Positions 24,495 to 34,001 of a DNA stretch of 64,000 nucleotides are shown here, piece after piece. The stretch lies in the IMG/VR virus record IMGVR_UViG_3300009152_000004, positions 1-64,000 of that record. One strand, 5' to 3'. How positions within the stretch are numbered: the first letter of the stretch is position 1; the number at the start of each line of letters is the position of its first letter. The position numbers and the translations under genes were made by a program. The notes beneath the pieces were generated by a model, which made no database searches, was not told the DNA's origin, and saw only the letters and a program-made list of their open reading frames with translations. The DNA is from a virus.

Positions 24495-26870
24495 CTAGTT
24501 GGGTAGATCAGCGAAATTTACCACGTCTGTTTTCCCGCCGGTGTCACCCGAAGGTACCGCACCCGCCATTGCTTTGGCGGTTTCTGACTGGATCAGTTTA
24601 CCGATATTATCCAACTGTACCTGTTCTTCAGGTTTGATTTTACCAGCAGCGGCCTTTTGTTGCAGCGCCGTATACATTGGGTACCGATCACGTACTTTGT
24701 CTTGGATCGCAGCCAGAACCCGGGCGCGTTTGGTATCAGCATCCTGCTGGCGCACGTAGTTCAGTGAATCGCGTTGGGTTCTATTACCTTCTGCCACGGC
24801 AGCGGTGCGACGATCTTCAGCGCCGATCTTAGCCACGGTCTCAAAGCGCTTCTCACCCAGTTCAGCAACCTTGAGTTCAGTGGTAGCGATGGCTTTGTTG
24901 TAGGCGTCACGGGCGGTACGAACACGATCCCCCGCAGCGATAGCGTCCTTCTCAATACCCATGCGCTCTGCACGATCCAGACGTTTCTCTGCCAGCACCA
25001 GCTTATTGCGCTCACGTTCCGCGTTGCGGAAATCTTTATTGATTGAGCCCAGTTCCTTCGTCGTGAGGCCGAGACCTTCCGCAAAGTTCTTCAGCATGTA
25101 TGGAGAAGTGCCCGCAGCCGCCGCGAACCCACCCATAGCCACGGCCAGCCAGCGGTCTTTATCACGATCTTGCACGGCGGTCTTGGCTTCTTCTTTGAAC
25201 ATGTCGAGCCGCTCTTTGATATCGTCCGGGATTTCTTTGCGCAATGCGTCCCTACGGGCAGTGGTTGCGTCTTCGGCGGTACCCAGATTATCTCGCTCAG
25301 TTTGCAGGGACTTGGTGATGCTGGACAGATCGGGGCCTTTGGCACTTAGTTGGGGTGCTCTTACTGTGCTAGCAGCTTGTGCTGTGGGTGCGGGTTGTGG
25401 GGTTGGCGCGATTTGCGGCGTCGTTGGCTTGGCATAAACAGTCGGTTCCGGTTCGTTGGCTGAGAATGCCGCGATGCCGCCCGGAGCTACCGGCGCTTGT
25501 TGTGCTTGCGCACGTTGTTCTGCGATGGCCTGTAGACGTTTAGCGCGTTCCTCTTCCGCTGGCGTGGCGTAAGTGCGAGGACGGTTGTATGCGTCCTTAA
25601 AGAACTTGGCAATACCACCCAACATACCTACACCACCACCATCATCAAACGCGACGATCCCACCACCTGCGTAGTCGGCGCTTTCCATAACACCAGTGTC
25701 CATACCGGCGATACCACCCAGCACAGTACCTTGGGGCTCACCGGCTTGCAGGGCTTGGTAGTTCTGGCTGCTCTGGCGCATCTGTTGCACCTTCTGCGTA
25801 GCCATCATTTTCTCAAGCGGTGTGGCATTGGCCTGCGAGATAACCTGCTGCGGGTTCGGGCTGGACAGCGCCACTTTGATCAGCTTTGACACATTCGATG
25901 CCAGACCACCCTCACTACCGACTTCACCGCCGATAGCAAACTTCTTGACCGCGCCACCCTCTTTAAATGCTTTTGACAGACCCAGTGCACCGAGACCTAA
26001 ACCGCCGATTTGAGACGCGATGTTTGGCTGCTGCTGGTAGGAGTACATGGTCTGATTGGGGGACACTACAGAGCCGCGCAAGAGGGAACTCAGGTTCTGC
26101 AATTGCGTCCACGGATATTGCTGCTGGCGCATGAACTCTTCGTACTTCTGATCGATACCTTGTTGCGCCTGCGCTTGTTGAATACCGCCAGCCTGCTGCT
26201 GCGCTTGATTGATACCCATCTGTTGGTTGTATGAACTCTGACCCAGTTGGCCCAACGTGCCAGCAGCTTGACCTGCCGTCTGGAGACCCTGAAGCCCCGC
26301 CGTGGTACCGAACTGCAACGACTTCTGTGCTTGGTCAAATGCGTTCTGAGTGCCGGTTGCTTGGATACCCGCCAGTTGGTTCTGCAGGTTACGGTTGGCT
26401 TCCGATTCTACGAGCGCATGGCGAGTGCCACCAAACGCACCGGCCTTTGACGCACCAGCGCCAATACTCGGGAGCCCACGGTTGTAGTCCTGAACCGCTT
26501 GGTTTTTCTGCCAGTCGACCACGTTCTGCATATACGGCGACATGTATGACTGCATGGCTTGCGGTGAGGTGGCTTGTTGCATGTAGTTGTTGCCAGCATT
26601 GAGCCCGCCGATGCCAGCCATACCCGCCATACCAGCACCCTGCCCCATTAGGGGTGACACGCCCATGTTACCAACATTTTCAAATGCCTGATTCTGCAAG
26701 CCGGTAAAATCCGCAACGCGCTGACCGGTGTAGGGTTGGTACGAAGTTTGAGACGCGGCTTGACCGCGATTCATTATGTCTTCGAAATATGGCCGAGCGT
26801 ATTCAGGAATGTTTGAGGTCGTTTGCTGTACAGTGCTAGGCTGTTGTGGTGCGCTTGATCCCTTACCCAT
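24495..26870 (-). CDS. Internal virion/ejection protein (791 aa)
   Basis: Start taken at ATG 26870 (GGAAGAGGTGTAACT upstream); a longer in-frame start at 26900 would overlap the HNH gene. Gln/Ala/Gly-rich N-terminal 250 residues with helical QQ repeats, then GG-V-KFAIGGE and YAGGGIVAFDDGG glycine motifs, a linker rich in Pro/Ala, and a long charged coiled coil (about 560-740). Same glycine motifs occur in the protein at 27891. Order beside the giant protein matches T7-like gp14/15/16 ejection cassettes; exact role inferred. Confidence 0.72.
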   Translation of the reverse strand: MGKGSSAPQQPSTVQQTTSNIPEYARPYFEDIMNRGQAASQTSYQPYTGQRVADFTGLQNQAFENVGNMGVSPLMGQGAGMAGMAGIGGLNAGNNYMQQATSPQAMQSYMSPYMQNVVDWQKNQAVQDYNRGLPSIGAGASKAGAFGGTRHALVESEANRNLQNQLAGIQATGTQNAFDQAQKSLQFGTTAGLQGLQTAGQAAGTLGQLGQSSYNQQMGINQAQQQAGGIQQAQAQQGIDQKYEEFMRQQQYPWTQLQNLSSLLRGSVVSPNQTMYSYQQQPNIASQIGGLGLGALGLSKAFKEGGAVKKFAIGGEVGSEGGLASNVSKLIKVALSSPNPQQVISQANATPLEKMMATQKVQQMRQSSQNYQALQAGEPQGTVLGGIAGMDTGVMESADYAGGGIVAFDDGGGVGMLGGIAKFFKDAYNRPRTYATPAEEERAKRLQAIAEQRAQAQQAPVAPGGIAAFSANEPEPTVYAKPTTPQIAPTPQPAPTAQAASTVRAPQLSAKGPDLSSITKSLQTERDNLGTAEDATTARRDALRKEIPDDIKERLDMFKEEAKTAVQDRDKDRWLAVAMGGFAAAAGTSPYMLKNFAEGLGLTTKELGSINKDFRNAERERNKLVLAEKRLDRAERMGIEKDAIAAGDRVRTARDAYNKAIATTELKVAELGEKRFETVAKIGAEDRRTAAVAEGNRTQRDSLNYVRQQDADTKRARVLAAIQDKVRDRYPMYTALQQKAAAGKIKPEEQVQLDNIGKLIQSETAKAMAGAVPSGDTGGKTDVVNFADLPN

Positions 26871-26872
26871 AG

Positions 26873-27475
26873 TTACACCTCTTCCGGCATATCGGGCCAT
26901 GCCCGGTTTAATTTGCGAATATTCTCAGAACCTACGAGTAACTGCATATTAGCATGAACATGCAACCCACACACGAGAGGGCTGGTGATCGGCACTACGT
27001 GGTCCACATGCCATAACACCCCCGTGGCTCTGGATAATTCGCGGGCTTTTTTATACAGCAGCCGAATACCTGTTATATCTGCCCACTTTGGGGTTGCCTG
27101 TTTTTTGTTCACCTGATAACGCCGACATTTTTCTGCCCCCTGCACTTTCATTTGTTCGCTTGTGGCATACCGCTCACGTTCATATGCGTTATGGCTTGCT
27201 AGGTTAGCGCTGCGCCATTTTTTGCACGCGGCCTTGTGTTTGCCCATATTCGCATTGCGCCACGCATATATTTTTTCTCGGGACGTGATTTTATTCTCTT
27301 TGTACCGTTGGTTAGTTTGTGCACGGATATGGACTCGATTGGCTTTGTACCGCGCAGCCGTATATGCACTAGCGCACTCGCGGCATTTATTTGTGCGGCC
27401 ATTTGCGGACCTTGAGTGTTTTTGGAACATCTCAAGCGTTTTCTCCACCCCGCAATATTTGCACGTCTTAATCAC
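26873..27475 (-). CDS. HNH homing-type endonuclease
   Basis: 200 aa. N-terminal zinc finger CKYCGVEKTLEMF...CRECAS, a very basic middle, and the HNH core GVLWHVDHVVPI...LVCGLHVHANMQL. Clearly related to the gene at 39779 (GVKWHVDHIIPL...LVSGLHVPTNLRV). It sits between two ejection-module genes with 3-4 bp spacing/overlap, the position expected of a mobile insertion. Confidence 0.88.
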   Translation of the reverse strand: MIKTCKYCGVEKTLEMFQKHSRSANGRTNKCRECASAYTAARYKANRVHIRAQTNQRYKENKITSREKIYAWRNANMGKHKAACKKWRSANLASHNAYERERYATSEQMKVQGAEKCRRYQVNKKQATPKWADITGIRLLYKKARELSRATGVLWHVDHVVPITSPLVCGLHVHANMQLLVGSENIRKLNRAWPDMPEEV

Positions 27476-27894
27476 ACATATTCCTTCTCAAATAGCCGGT
27501 AGGTTTCCTTCAGGCCGTGCTTCTCCAGCACTTTACCCCAACCCTTGCGACCGGTGAACTCCATACCATCCAGTTTACTGTCAACCGCCCAGCGGTCAAT
27601 CAGTGCCATCATTTCATCTTGCCATTCATCCAATTTGTCGCCAGCGCAGAAGGTCATATCAACCATCCGTTTGCACGGGTATGTTTTTACCGTGGTGATC
27701 ACAATCCCATAAATCTTGCCCGCTTCGTTTTCGTCATAGGCCACCCACAGATTAGACGCCCCCGAGAACAGCATGTTGAACACATCATCAACCCCCATAC
27801 GACCATTAGTCCGATCCACTGCGCGGGCCACATATTCGATTACCGACCCAAACACATTACTTATGTGCCCATGTGGGATTGCTGAACATTTCAT
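27472..27894 (-). CDS. Internal virion protein, GNAT-like (T7 gp13 type)
   Basis: 140 aa. Contains a strand-helix order NLWVAYDENEAGKIYGIVITTV ... MVDMTFCAGDK, and ends KHGLKETYRLFEKEY, the pattern of acetyltransferase-fold proteins found beside phage ejection genes. The acetyl-CoA loop is not obvious, so it may be a structural relative. Overlaps the gene upstream and the HNH gene downstream by 4 bp each. Confidence 0.6.
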   Translation of the reverse strand: MKCSAIPHGHISNVFGSVIEYVARAVDRTNGRMGVDDVFNMLFSGASNLWVAYDENEAGKIYGIVITTVKTYPCKRMVDMTFCAGDKLDEWQDEMMALIDRWAVDSKLDGMEFTGRKGWGKVLEKHGLKETYRLFEKEYV

Positions 27895-28952
27895 ACGGGG
27901 AGCAGCCTATCAGGATTCGTGTCTACTGCGATTTTGTCCTTGCCAACCGTCTTACTTCGGGCTTTCTGCACGCGCTCCATCATCTCATAAAGCCTACGCG
28001 CCCCGGCTTTTGTGGAGCCATTACCCAGTTCCGACACAATTCGGGCCGGTATAACAAATTCTCCGTCTGCCAGTGCAGCACGCTGGGGCTCTTCGCCATT
28101 GATTACAGCCGGGATAGAGTCAGATACACCGTCACCCGGGCCGTCCAGCAGCTTACCGCCGGCGGCATAGTCACCGATACCCCCACCCGCCGCGTAGTTG
28201 GGCTGCAGATGCCCCTTGTCGGTGAAGTAGTAACCCCCCGGTGCGGACTCATCATACGGTCGTGTAAACGGTTTGGAGAGTTGTGCGTTAACCCCGCTAC
28301 CCTCCGGGGAACCCACTGGACTGAACTGCGGTTGTTCGAACCCACCCATCGCCCCGAGCGCCCCTACCCCCAACGCACCGGCAGCGTATTTATTGTCCTT
28401 CAAAAACGCCATCGGATCACTGGCTGCGGACTGGATACCAGCACCGGCCTTGTCCATAAAACTCATCGACTGCATGGGTGCCAAATCCGCCACCTGCCCC
28501 GGAAGACCCCCCAATCCAGCCGCCGCATCAGCCGCGTTTTGCGCAGCCAGCCAATTTTGTGCCCCAGCCTGTTCACCAGCCTGTAGCACGCTACCCATAT
28601 TCTCACCAGCAGCCGAACCGGGGCCAAACAACGCAGCCCCGCCTCCAGCCAGCAGCCCGCTCATCAGAGCGCTGCCCGCATCTTTTCCAGTAGCTAGAGA
28701 GGCCAAGCCAGAACCTAGCCCAACGCCCCATGCGGGAACGCCCATCATGGTCAGACCAATGCCAGCTACGGCGGGGAGGATATCTTGAAGAAACCCGGCT
28801 TCCGGGAGTCCAGTTTGTGGGTGTATGGTCAATGATCCACCAGCGGCTTTCGCCAATGCCTGCAACCCACCGACTTCCCGTGGGCTCATGTGCACCAGCA
28901 GTGAATCCCCATCCCGGCCAAGCGAGGCCAGCCCCGCAGCGACATCTTTCAT
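27891..28952 (-). CDS. Internal virion/tail protein with Gly-rich core (353 aa)
   Basis: N-terminus LASLGRDGDSLLVHMSPREVGGLQALA is shared by tail-region proteins of many podoviruses. Residues about 55-115 are strongly hydrophobic (AGIGLTMMGVPAWGVGLGSGLASL), suggesting membrane entry. C-terminal DGVSDSIPAVINGEEPQRAALADGEFVIP is a conserved module before a basic helix. Probable ejection-complex component. Confidence 0.68.
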   Translation of the reverse strand: MKDVAAGLASLGRDGDSLLVHMSPREVGGLQALAKAAGGSLTIHPQTGLPEAGFLQDILPAVAGIGLTMMGVPAWGVGLGSGLASLATGKDAGSALMSGLLAGGGAALFGPGSAAGENMGSVLQAGEQAGAQNWLAAQNAADAAAGLGGLPGQVADLAPMQSMSFMDKAGAGIQSAASDPMAFLKDNKYAAGALGVGALGAMGGFEQPQFSPVGSPEGSGVNAQLSKPFTRPYDESAPGGYYFTDKGHLQPNYAAGGGIGDYAAGGKLLDGPGDGVSDSIPAVINGEEPQRAALADGEFVIPARIVSELGNGSTKAGARRLYEMMERVQKARSKTVGKDKIAVDTNPDRLLPV

Positions 28953-28985
28953 AGAACCCCCAGAATTTGTTGGGATATTACCATC

Positions 28986-29495
28986 TTACGTATGTGCCGT
29001 GTATAGGTAGTATCGGACGTTCCAAACCACATTATTGCCTACCGCCCCGGTTACCCGAAGCAGGGCATCACCCCCACTCGCAGACAATGTGCAACTCCAT
29101 CCAGCCTGATCTTCAGCCGTAAACACGGCAGTTTCACCAATTTCTGTGGCCGTACCCGCCACGTTTTTATACGCTGCATCAATTACATACGCCGCGCCAT
29201 CTTCCGCCGTTCCGGACACTCCACCAGTTCTACGCGCCACTACATGCGCTTCAATCAAAACCGTGGTCTCTGACGGTATAGTAATGGTCGCCAAAGTCGT
29301 GGTTGTCGCGTCGGTGGTTTGGACCGAGTAGATGTGTGCGGGATCAGCCCGCAACTGGGACAGGTAGTTGTCGATGGTCGCAAAATACAGCCGTAGAGCA
29401 TTGTGGAACTGCTCTTGAGAACGGGCGTCGTAGGCTTGCGGCGCAAGCGGAATATTCGGGGCTTTTGACGGACGCAGTTCGGTCGGGTTCGCCAT
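28986..29495 (-). CDS. Tail/virion structural protein (169 aa)
   Basis: Starts with PNIPLAPQAYDARSQEQFHNALRLYF, a recognisable head of a small podovirus virion protein, then a Thr/Ala-rich beta domain (TTTLATITIPSETTVLIEAHVV) that looks like a short fibre or appendage. Stop-start adjacency with the 698-aa tail protein. Confidence 0.65.
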   Translation of the reverse strand: MANPTELRPSKAPNIPLAPQAYDARSQEQFHNALRLYFATIDNYLSQLRADPAHIYSVQTTDATTTTLATITIPSETTVLIEAHVVARRTGGVSGTAEDGAAYVIDAAYKNVAGTATEIGETAVFTAEDQAGWSCTLSASGGDALLRVTGAVGNNVVWNVRYYLYTAHT

Positions 29496-31591
29496 TAGCG
29501 TCTACCATCCGGGCGAATATCAATACGGGGGGTTCCCAACTGCCAGTTAACCCCGGTCTCTGTGGACTCAATACGGTAGGCCATCTGCCGCCCCCGAATG
29601 CGGGTGTACACCTGCCCGGTAAATTGTTCGACCGGATAAGTGGCGGTGCGCTCTACACGCGGGGCATCTGGGGTGCCGTATTGGGTTCCCGAATTTTGTC
29701 GCGGTTTAACGACCATATTCAATGTCGGGGTGGTAGCCGTTGAGCCATCAAACGTAATGTCCGGCAGGATACGCCACACAAACCCAAAGTTGTGCCCGTC
29801 ACCGATGTCAAAGTCCGACGACTGGATGTAAGACTCCATGGGTAGCGGAGGGTTTACGATGCCGTCATCAACGCCGGTTTCGTGGTAGATCAACTGGTTC
29901 GCGGCAATATACGTTACAGGTACATATTGTGCATGAGATGCGGCGGTAGTCCCATCTACACCACGAACGCATCCGGACAACGCAGACCCGTTGTTGCTGG
30001 TGTAGGAAATCTTTTCCGACTCAATGATAATTGTCCCTTCGTTTGGGTATGAGGAGGCATTGAGTAACGGGATAGACGTAATCGTACTATCAATCGCGGT
30101 GTCTAAATACGAGTTCTGCACGCTGAACGCCGCCATGGGGAATTGCCGCAAGGGGCTGTCCAACCACGCGGTGCGGTTGATGGTCCCGTAATACCAAATA
30201 TTTTCAAGGTAGTTGAAGATCACATACCGGTTGTTGGATTGACTATCGGCGGACGGGTATAGCCACCACACCTCACTGAAACCCTCATTCGAACCCGATA
30301 CAATCTGAAACGCCTGATCCTTGTTCAAGTCCCCGAAAACGTATTGGCGCACGGTGCAGGGTATCGTCTCTACGCGACCTGCGTATGAAAAGAACTTATC
30401 CACACCCATCCAGAATGTGACGTTGTTGACCGTAGTGGCCGCTTGCGGGGAGATAATGGAGATGTTATCCATCAAAACAGTAAACCCCCACACATATGGC
30501 GGGCCTAGATATTGCATGGAATACAGCGCGGTATCTGACCAGATCAGAATCTCTTGCCGCGTGATTTCAGCACACACCAGCAATGAACCATGCGCCAACC
30601 GCTGTTCACCGGACTGATTACTTGTAGTCGGCACCCAGTCAAATTCATTCTCTTGGTCTGACCATCGGACAAGCATTGGGTCGAACGTGGTCTCAGTATC
30701 TGCTGGGTCGTATGGGTTTGAACCAATAGCAAGAGCAAAACGCTGGATGCCTGACGCGATCACTTGATATGTTGAATTGGGTACATAGTCACCGACATAC
30801 CCAGCATTGTCGGCAGCGTCTGCCAGCAGAATACCTCGGGGGTATGTAGAGGTGTCCACTTCCCAGTAGTAGATTTCTCCGCCACGTTGGGCGAACACCA
30901 AGTTCTCACCAAAATTATCATTCGACCACAACAGCAACTGCTGTGCGACACCGACTGTAGTGGCGGAACCCCACGTACCACGGCTCCATACCCCCGCCCC
31001 CCAACCAGTACCTGTGGTGTATGTGGCGTTACCGGCGTTGATTTGATACGCGGCGCTGACAGCGGCTCCGCCACCCGTCGTGGTTGCATTGGCTGCGGTT
31101 GCTGAAACAATCGTGTATGTGTTGCCGTCTATTACCGAAATAACTTCATACTCGCCGTTCAATGTCAGACCCGCCACAGCCGACGCCCCAGAGTATGTCA
31201 CAAAAGTCCCAGCGGACGTGCCATGTGAGGTATCAGTAACGGTAACCAGCTTACTGCCATTGGTGGTGGCGAATGGGTCGGTATTTATGGTGGCAGTAAC
31301 CCGCAGCGGGGTGATGTCGAAATACCGCCCGCCGTTCTCAATATAGTATTTTTGGTTCGTCCCAACCGCTGCTAGATTTGCGAAACCCAAAGTAACCCAG
31401 TTCCACAGTATCCGGCACACGCCTTTGTATGTGTATAGAGAGGTGTCAGATATGCTTACCCATCCACCCAGTTTCTGCGGGAAACCCGAACGGAACCGAG
31501 CCTTGTCGATGTCGAACCACCCACCCTCATTTGAGTAGTTAGTTGATTCTCGGTTGACCCCCGGCTTGAACTGTAGTTTCTGGAGCGGCAT
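29495..31591 (-). CDS. Tail protein, P22 gp10 / T7 gp12-like
   Basis: 698 aa, mostly beta. LQKLQFKPGVNRESTNYSNEGGWFDIDKARFRSGFPQKLGGW is the characteristic head of this podovirus tail-tube/stabilisation family (recognised from memory). Repeated short loops such as DGNTYTIVSATAAN suggest inserted Ig-like segments at about 95-160. It follows the adaptors functionally and should form the tail knob below the portal. Confidence 0.72.
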   Translation of the reverse strand: MPLQKLQFKPGVNRESTNYSNEGGWFDIDKARFRSGFPQKLGGWVSISDTSLYTYKGVCRILWNWVTLGFANLAAVGTNQKYYIENGGRYFDITPLRVTATINTDPFATTNGSKLVTVTDTSHGTSAGTFVTYSGASAVAGLTLNGEYEVISVIDGNTYTIVSATAANATTTGGGAAVSAAYQINAGNATYTTGTGWGAGVWSRGTWGSATTVGVAQQLLLWSNDNFGENLVFAQRGGEIYYWEVDTSTYPRGILLADAADNAGYVGDYVPNSTYQVIASGIQRFALAIGSNPYDPADTETTFDPMLVRWSDQENEFDWVPTTSNQSGEQRLAHGSLLVCAEITRQEILIWSDTALYSMQYLGPPYVWGFTVLMDNISIISPQAATTVNNVTFWMGVDKFFSYAGRVETIPCTVRQYVFGDLNKDQAFQIVSGSNEGFSEVWWLYPSADSQSNNRYVIFNYLENIWYYGTINRTAWLDSPLRQFPMAAFSVQNSYLDTAIDSTITSIPLLNASSYPNEGTIIIESEKISYTSNNGSALSGCVRGVDGTTAASHAQYVPVTYIAANQLIYHETGVDDGIVNPPLPMESYIQSSDFDIGDGHNFGFVWRILPDITFDGSTATTPTLNMVVKPRQNSGTQYGTPDAPRVERTATYPVEQFTGQVYTRIRGRQMAYRIESTETGVNWQLGTPRIDIRPDGRR

Positions 31592-31594
31592 CGA

Positions 31595-32038
31595 TTACCC
31601 CCGTACGTACGGGCGTGTGCCCTGCTTGTCTATGATCAACCGGGAGTGGCGGATCGGCGCTATCGGGGTATTCGGCACTGAGATATGCACCCACGACTCA
31701 TACTCCAAAATGATCTGATCGTAGGGCAATTTTGCCTCAATACACGCCTTGAATACCTCACGCGGGGTCATACCCGCTACTTTGATATCGGCGGCACACC
31801 CAATACGGTGTTGACTCGCGTCAGTGGAGCCCACGGCGTCATTCAGTTGCTTGGAGCGATACCCCGAAGTAACTATCACTGCACGACCACCAGTCGCTGA
31901 CTTTACCTGTTGTAGCAACTGCGCAAGGCGCTTGAGATTCTCGATTGTTTTTTCATCAGGCGTGTTATCCCAGCCGTGCCGCGCAGCCGTAGCGGATGCA
32001 GTGAGTTCTTCCAGCGTGAAATTCGCGGTCAGTTTCAT
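31595..32038 (-). CDS. Endolysin, M15 family D-Ala-D-Ala peptidase
   Basis: 147 aa, complete peptidase domain. FTLEELTAS head; zinc/active region SGYRS (58-62), SQHRIGCAAD (H77, D84) and WVHIS (H118) give the metal ligands of the M15 fold. No signal peptide, so release needs a holin, which is the adjacent gene (overlap 4 bp). Confidence 0.92.
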   Translation of the reverse strand: MKLTANFTLEELTASATAARHGWDNTPDEKTIENLKRLAQLLQQVKSATGGRAVIVTSGYRSKQLNDAVGSTDASQHRIGCAADIKVAGMTPREVFKACIEAKLPYDQIILEYESWVHISVPNTPIAPIRHSRLIIDKQGTRPYVRG

Positions 32039-32565
32039 TTTTTAGCGCCACCCCACACCTCAATACCTTTTCCGATTTGGCGCAGCCCCGCGTACGCCCA
32101 AGGCAAGGTCAGCAGCAGACTGATAATATAGAGGTCCATATCGTTGATCTCACCAGTGCGCAGCCCGACGTAAATAAACGCCATGACCAAACTGGCCCAC
32201 GATTGCAGCGGGCGGGTGCGGCGCACTACAATATCTTCGGCGTTATCGCCGGAACGGATTGTCTCTTGGGTCTCTTTATGCGCAGCCTGTTGGTCTTCTA
32301 GGCGCAGTTTTTCCATGTCGTGGATATGTTGACGGATCGCCGCTTCTTCTTGGATGGCGAGTTCTTTCAGTCGCACTATTGTGGCGGGGTCGGCCTGAAA
32401 TGCTTGCAGTGCCTTTGCGGGATCATCCGACCCAGTGGCGCTACTCACCAAAGAAACGCCCGCAGCGACTGCGCCCGGGATATTACCCGTGAGGAGTGAT
32501 CCAACCAGCGCAGCCCCCGCACCCGCGTTATCTTTAAGCCATGCTCCTACCTGTGACCATTCCAT
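32035..32565 (-). CDS. Holin with three membrane segments (DUF3154 type)
   Basis: 176 aa. Membrane segments at about 18-42 (AALVGSLLTGNIPGAVAAG), 120-138 (ASLVMAFIYVGLRTG) and 143-162 (YIISLLLTLPWAYAGL), with a charged helical middle (KELAIQEEAAIRQHIHDMEK). The order fits the 3-TM gene-transfer/phage holin family. Lies in a lysis pair with the endolysin. Confidence 0.82.
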   Translation of the reverse strand: MEWSQVGAWLKDNAGAGAALVGSLLTGNIPGAVAAGVSLVSSATGSDDPAKALQAFQADPATIVRLKELAIQEEAAIRQHIHDMEKLRLEDQQAAHKETQETIRSGDNAEDIVVRRTRPLQSWASLVMAFIYVGLRTGEINDMDLYIISLLLTLPWAYAGLRQIGKGIEVWGGAKK

Positions 32566-32575
32566 AAAGCACCTC

Positions 32576-33577
32576 TTACGTTTTCATAATGTAGGCCAAC
32601 GCGTAGTACGGCGGCAGGTTGGCGTTCGTTCCCGATGCGCCGGAGGAGTCCACCGATATGCCGGTTGTCGCCGACGCAGTAGTGCCAGTCGCCCCCGTTG
32701 GGCTCCACACCCCGGTCACCGCGCCGTTCAGGGCTGTGTTGGCCCCGAAATTGGCTATGTCGTGGTCGTGGCCCGGGTCCGTTACTGTGTGAGTATGCGC
32801 CACATTAATTGCATTAGCAGAACCGCCAGTCGCAGCAACGGCGTAGGTAGACCCCGCGCCCACAACGAACCTATTGCGTAAATCAGGCGTGCTGTTGGTG
32901 CCGTCGCATATAACCCAACCCGACGGTATCGTGCCCACACTACCCGACCACAGCAGGATCACCCCGCTCGGTATCAGCGTCTGAAATGTAGGTTTCGCTG
33001 CCGCCCCATTGCTGGTCAACACCTGTCCGGCGGTACCTACACCCGCCACCGACTGCACCGCGCCCGTTGAGGTGGTGCCTCCACAGAGGACCGCATAGGC
33101 CGTATTTGATGTCGTCCCAGTACCTCCAGACGCCACACCTAGTGCTGTGCCTAGAGACAGCAGCGACTGGTAGTTGGTGGCGTCTTCCACATCAGTACCA
33201 TCACACACCAGCAGGACTTTTGCCCCGTTGGGGACTGACACACCGGTCTGCCCGGTGACTTTTACCGTAACGGCGTAACCACCAGTGGTGTTGTTGTAGA
33301 TCACATATAGTTTTTTCTTCGCGGGGACTTCCAGCACGCGTGCCCCGGTCAAGGCTCCAGTGCACTCAATCGCCATATTCCGGGCTACACCAGAAGCGCC
33401 GTTCGGGATTGTAATGACTGTGGCGGCACCATCAGTGATTGCTTGGGTTACATACCCGCTAATCGCCTGCTCAATCAGGGTGCCAAGGTTGGCATTTGTA
33501 GTGGTTCCCCAAGTACCCGACTGCTCACCGTTCCCGATAAGTTCGATACCAAGGTTTGTTGAATAGGTCGACGCCAT
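32576..33577 (-). CDS. Tail fibre protein with tail-collar domain
   Basis: 333 aa. Begins YSTNLGIELIGNGEQSGTWGTTTN, typical of virion-attached fibre bases. The C-terminal 130 residues are a phage collar domain: SGVILLWSGSVGTIPSGWVI, CDGTNSTPDLRNRF and ending NLPPYYALAYIMK. Host-recognition or adsorption role. Confidence 0.85.
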   Translation of the reverse strand: MASTYSTNLGIELIGNGEQSGTWGTTTNANLGTLIEQAISGYVTQAITDGAATVITIPNGASGVARNMAIECTGALTGARVLEVPAKKKLYVIYNNTTGGYAVTVKVTGQTGVSVPNGAKVLLVCDGTDVEDATNYQSLLSLGTALGVASGGTGTTSNTAYAVLCGGTTSTGAVQSVAGVGTAGQVLTSNGAAAKPTFQTLIPSGVILLWSGSVGTIPSGWVICDGTNSTPDLRNRFVVGAGSTYAVAATGGSANAINVAHTHTVTDPGHDHDIANFGANTALNGAVTGVWSPTGATGTTASATTGISVDSSGASGTNANLPPYYALAYIMKT

Positions 33578-33626
33578 TTGGTTATCCTTTTAGAGCATTC
33601 ACAATACTACATTTGTACGTCACTCG

Positions 33627-33989
33627 CTACTGGACCCAGTTGGGGGTTTGGGCATCGTTTATATCCACCCAAAACGACGTTTGCCCATCATCAACCGCCA
33701 CCCAACCCGGGCTACCTGACGGGCTTACTGGGGTCCAACCCGGGCTACCTGACGGGCTTACTGGGGTCCAAATTGCACCGTTCCCGGCGTCGATCACAGA
33801 CCAAATTGTAACCGATCCCAGCGCACCTGTGGCATACACCCCCAGCGGTGTAACCGTGCAACCCAAGGCCACCGAAACAGTGCCAACCTCGCCCGTTCCC
33901 AACACCCCCGTAACCGATACTGTGACCGTAACGGCTTCAATTTGGAATCCATTGTTTTGGAACGCATCAAATTGAAACGCAGTAGCCAC
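33627..33989 (-). CDS. Small virion-region protein with duplicated SPSGSPGW block
   Basis: 120 aa, beta-rich (VTVTVSVTGVLGTGEVGTV). The segment WTPVSPSGSPG occurs twice, from an exact 33-bp DNA duplication. N-terminal FQFDAFQNNGFQ is aromatic. Between the fibre and methyltransferase genes. Probably a fibre-associated protein; function unknown. Confidence 0.6.
   Translation of the reverse strand: MATAFQFDAFQNNGFQIEAVTVTVSVTGVLGTGEVGTVSVALGCTVTPLGVYATGALGSVTIWSVIDAGNGAIWTPVSPSGSPGWTPVSPSGSPGWVAVDDGQTSFWVDINDAQTPNWVQ
33704..33769 (-). repeat. Exact 33-bp tandem duplication in frame
   Basis: Two units (33704-33736 and 33737-33769), each starting AACCCGGGCTACC on the plus strand. Adds eleven residues to the encoded protein without a frameshift. 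Confidence 0.95.
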
Positions 33990-34001
33990 AGCCCGCCCCG
34001 G

